64,000 nt of DNA, taken from assembly GCF_964204865.1 (NCBI RefSeq), contig NC_135261.1:14198001-14262000 (forward strand). The letters run 5' to 3'. This DNA is from Styela clava (lineage: Eukaryota > Chordata > Ascidiacea > Stolidobranchia > Styelidae). Position numbers and translations under genes: made by a program. The notes under the pieces are model-generated. The model was not told where the DNA came from. It did not search any database and was given only the letters and a program-made list of their open reading frames with translations. Of the stretch, positions 60,081-64,000 are shown piece by piece (position 1 is the first letter of the stretch; each line of letters opens with the position of its first letter).

Positions 60081-61792
60081 ACTACAATAGAATATAATGA
60101 ACATGACAAATAAGATAGCTAAATATGGAAACAGCATATTACGAAAAAAGCCTATTAAAAAATATACAATATCAGTAATTAATCAGTCATGTTCAATAAC
60201 AGTAATAAAAATATAAGAATAACGTAGAATGAAAGAATCATTTTAAACTTATCATACCAGTACATCAAATACAGGATTGCATTGCAGGGTGTTAAAATAC
60301 AAATAACAATTGTATTTTAGTTTTCTGAGCTATGATTCAATTCATTAATAAAGAGAAGAATCCGTTTGCAGTTATTCAAATTACATAAATAGTTAGTTCC
60401 TCACGGGTCGACCCATGTCAAACTTCCGCATATAATCCTTTTACAGTGTGTATGACATTTTGGTATAGTTTCAATCAACAGTCGTATTTGATATAAAAGA
60501 CATGTGTATGTGCTGCCCAATGCATTTGTTTGGGATCACATATTAGTAATCAGTGCACATACATACGAGCTTAAAGTAGGTATGGCAATGGAATACAGTC
60601 TCAAACAACAGTCTATTTTTTTATATAGAAGTCTTGTGTGTGCCCTCGATGCATTTGTTGGCTAGCTCATCTTAGTTATCTTTAATAAAACTTTTCTTCA
60701 TATTCAAATAATTGAGTTGTATTTTCTTTTGAAACTCAGAAAGATTTTTCAAGTTCCATAATTGAAGAATCCTGTAAAAATATATATACATTTAGTTATT
60801 ATGCACTTTTATAGTAGAGGAAGTAAATAATGATCAACCTTTTACGTATGATGAGTCTCTACAAGACACCTATAACGTGTTGGGCGATGACGCTGTGCGA
60901 CTTCCTTGGACTTATAACCTGCCAGTTTTCTCGATATTAACAACTCCACATCTTTGAATATGATTGAAGTCTATTACTGGCAATGAAATATCCAGTCTAC
61001 ATGAACAAAGTACGAGAAACGAATAATATGTGATGAAAAACGTCAAAAAGTGTGCTGATAAAAATGGTTATTGTAGAGGTCGAAACGCATAATGTAGAAG
61101 CCAAAACTATTAACCCTACTATTCACATATGTCAATATATTGGGACATCTGTCATACTTGGTCATAATGTATTGGGTTGCTAAAGTTTACGACCAACCTA
61201 AGTATGTCGACAACATACTTAATTCCAAAATATGCAAGCAATAGCAACTTTAATTTATGCAATATGAATAAACCCTATCATTTACCCAAAATAAAAAAAA
61301 CAAGCAAACAATCCGATTATTACGGCAATTAAATTAACACTACTTGAACGACAAACTTCTAATGCGAAATAACCTTTATATAGCCGACTTGAAATGATCC
61401 GAAATAATATTAAACAAACAAGAATATGAGAAGACTGATACAAGATTTTGTTGAAGTCAATCAACATGCCTCTTTTCTCCCCGCAAACAGAAGATGAAAT
61501 TGCCTTAAAGAGAGAAGTCTATGAGCGATCATTCACCAAAAGTACAATGCCCGATAACTTTCGAAATACCCCGGGTCAAATATATATATATACGGAAGAA
61601 AACAATTAAACTTTGTCTGTTGCTCAGGAAATAAATCTTAGTAGTGGTATGTGTAATATACTATTACATGCTTGAGATGGCTTAAAAAAGATGCTATTTG
61701 ATATCATACGAGTTTTTTAGGTTTGCAGTAAAAGAGTATATATCTATTTTAGACATTACATTAACGTCCATTACATTATACTAGTGATTCCA
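60081..61792. other. AT-rich flank distal to the array
   Basis: If the array is a minus-strand gene, its 5' part should lie here. I see an exon-like piece at about 60776-60720 (acceptor TATTTTTACAG, minus strand) and a 61-codon hydrophobic minus-strand ORF at 61467-61282 with a TATATATATATA run 110 bp upstream (about 61577-61588). These are suggestive only; I cannot join them into a transcript. Confidence 0.25.
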
Positions 61793-62630
61793 ACTAAGAG
61801 ATGTACCGATACCTTTTGTCGCCGATACCAATTCGACAACAACGATAAAACGACGATATTAAAATTTTAAAGCAGAAATTGCCTACATTTACATGCTATG
61901 TAATTCTTATCCCAGGTGTGCAGTCGAAACAAGTTAAAGTAACAGTTTGCAAGATTTATTCATGCCACACAATTTTTTAGATTTGAAAAAGACATATTTA
62001 AGATAAAAAGAAATAAATGTTTTGGATCCTGATACGTTTTTATTTAAATATATTGCACACTGATGTTAATTTTATCGGTGTTCGGTTAGAAAACTCATCG
62101 GGTTTGGCTACTGTAGGTGGTAAAATAAACAAATGTTCACTCATTCTATCCAACTGATAAATCGAGTTGCGTGCGCAGAATTTTATGCCATTATAACGTC
62201 GTATTTTGTATTTTGCACATCGAAAAATTCACATTCGATATATTTCTTCATAATTTCCATGTAATGTCAAAATTGTCAATATAATAAAAAGGTTGCAATA
62301 ATAGCCAAATTAGTAGAGCTAGTTGGGCTGATAAATGGCTTAAATCAGGTCATAATCATATTCCCGTTTCTATTCGCGCGGTTTGGAAACAGCATTGCTC
62401 CTACCTAACGAGGATAATACCGCGAACACGATCACACACGATCACAAACGAACACAAGCAAAAAATAATTTCAATATCAGTATTTCAACCTACTTTGTAA
62501 AACATTCAGAAATAGATTAAAAGTTTAATTATCAAGGAAATATCAGTCTACATTTAGCCGATATCAATACGAATACCGATACCAAAAAATTGCCGATATT
62601 ACCGATACCCAATAACTTTTACCGAAAGCC
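61793..62630. mobile_element. Inverted diverged relative of the 0.8-kb hAT element
   Basis: Begins TAAGAGATGTACCGATACC and contains the reverse complement of internal blocks of 20500-21300 (for example GGTTTGGCTACTGTAGGTGGTAAA against the TTTACCACCAACAGTAGCC block). The right side has CCGATATC/CCGATACC repeats but a degenerate end, so the boundary and target duplication are uncertain. Confidence 0.65.
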
Positions 62631-64000
62631 TTTTATAATAGGTTTGACCAGCACTTGCTGCATGTGTAACGACATTGATGTTTGTTTTAAGCAGAAAGTA
62701 AAACACTCATTTCAAGCATTCCGAACCGAAATTGAAATAAATGAAAAGTCAATATACCGCAATTAATGATAAAATAAAACTAGTAAATAATACACGATAG
62801 TAATACGAAAATTTGGTAAAAAAATCACAATTCAAGACAGCCAAAATTATTGCAAAATGAACATATTATATTGGGTTAGATTAGCTGTCTTTAGGTAATA
62901 TTTGGACGTGATTCGACTTAAAATTATTCTAATGTGAATCAAGCATCAAAATTAGAACCAAGCTGAAGTATAAAATGCGACTATCAGAAGATAACCCGTA
63001 GGTTACAATGACAATATATTTTCGTGGCATCAAGATACCAGAACAACACAACACAACGCAAAGAACTACAGAAACAAATGTTCGTAGAAGTATGTAATGG
63101 ACAGACATTTTTCCTCTTTACAGGTATCCCATATTTTCCTTTCATATTGTTAACGGCGTTCTATATTTTGTACTAAACCCAAAGTGGGTTTATTTGATTT
63201 GAGAGATTCGTTTTCCTGTATGACTTAGATTTATAGTCACGTTAACATATTTTAGAATATGACTTTAAAAAAATCGCACTACAAATAGGAGTTTTAAGAT
63301 GTACCTACATGAAAGCCAGTAGAATCCGCATTTTTATTTTTTTAAAAGCTCAAACTGATATGCTTTTGTCACAATTACATCCAAGCGCCTTCAGTTAACA
63401 GTTAGTTGGACGTGTTTTAACCCTAAATATTCTAATACTCTCCAACATTAAAATTAGAAGCAAGTTAAAGTAGTAAGTAGGATAAAGTTAAGCAAGTTAA
63501 AGTAGAGTTTATAAATGTCCACTTATTAACAGAGGTTCAGCTAAAATAGAAGAACAAACGATTAAACGAAGGCTTAAATAATAAATAATCTAATAATCAA
63601 ACACAGCAATTTGATAACAATCACAAACTATATGAAATGTGTTGTACAGAGACAAACCAAAACGTGAATAAAAAACTAGCCTTGACAAAATGAAAAATTT
63701 GGAATGTTAGGAACTCCGGAAAAACATACGATTGAGCAAGGGATTATTAAATATGACCTGGCATGCGTGCAGTGTAACTAAGATTTTTCTAGCCTGTCAG
63801 CTTGCTTAAAACATTTTAACTTTTCGTTTACAAATAAACTATTTCAACACACATATTAGAAACTATGAATAGTCAGTATCAGCGTCGGATAAATAACAAT
63901 TCAGCTAATAAAACAGAACTATTCTAAAGTATTCGCAATCCCTAATGAAGAACAAACTGATCAGTGTCGTTGCGACAAAATCAGAAAATTTATTAAAAAG
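62631..64000. other. AT-rich terminal stretch, no gene seen
   Basis: Low-complexity AT-rich sequence without an ORF above 60 codons, recognisable repeat or RNA gene. A short AGCAAGTTAAAGTAG direct repeat occurs twice at about 63460-63510. Confidence 0.4.

Overview
The window is AT-rich nuclear DNA from an animal, most likely an invertebrate. Introns are short with GTAAGT/GTGAGT donors, no gene is dense or operon-like, and much of the sequence is transposon debris. The families present are hAT elements with 8-bp target duplications, a BED-finger hAT transposase, THAP/YqaJ-type remnants, a tRNA-like SINE and several MITEs. A marine invertebrate such as a tunicate would fit, but nothing here proves a species. 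Most long ORFs are chance ORFs or fragments. Splice signals and phase were more informative than ORF length.

Layout. 1-13 kb: gene-poor dispersed repeats and DNA transposons, including a 309-bp hAT MITE, a 236-bp hAT MITE with a perfect 8-bp duplication, and a 2.6-kb non-autonomous hAT. Two weak gene candidates lie here: a two-exon gene near 4.8-5.1 kb and an exon with a Groucho-binding-like motif near 8.5-8.9 kb. 13.1-15.1 kb: the 5' part and large last exon of a multi-exon TPR-like gene. Its first two exons, read here by splice phase, encode a short N-terminal segment that resembles an amyloid-signalling (RHIM-like) core. 15.33-29.58 kb and 29.58-42.12 kb: a direct tandem duplication of about 14.25 kb. 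Each unit holds a 5'-truncated copy of the TPR-like gene, a foldback MITE, an 0.8-kb hAT element, an inverted pair of THAP-derived exons with a YqaJ-like fragment, and a decayed ZBED-type hAT transposase. All three TPR copies carry lesions, but not the same ones.

42.8-43.75 kb: a 39-bp minisatellite. 44.3-60.1 kb: a large tandem array with nested periods of about 640, 1,282 and 2,564 bp. On the minus strand each unit keeps exon-like modules with good splice sites. Two of them, 67 and 35 nt, have complementary phases, so chaining them would give an open 34-residue repeat. The proximal end of the array runs into a candidate 3' terminal exon at 44.34-44.39 kb. The array therefore looks like an amplified block of exons and introns rather than anonymous satellite. 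60.1-64 kb: low-complexity AT-rich sequence with an inverted third member of the 0.8-kb hAT family.

The most interesting items are the exon-bearing array, the TPR-like family with its unusual N-terminal segment, and the fact that the two 14-kb copies keep opposite ends of one hAT insertion with the same 8-bp target duplication.
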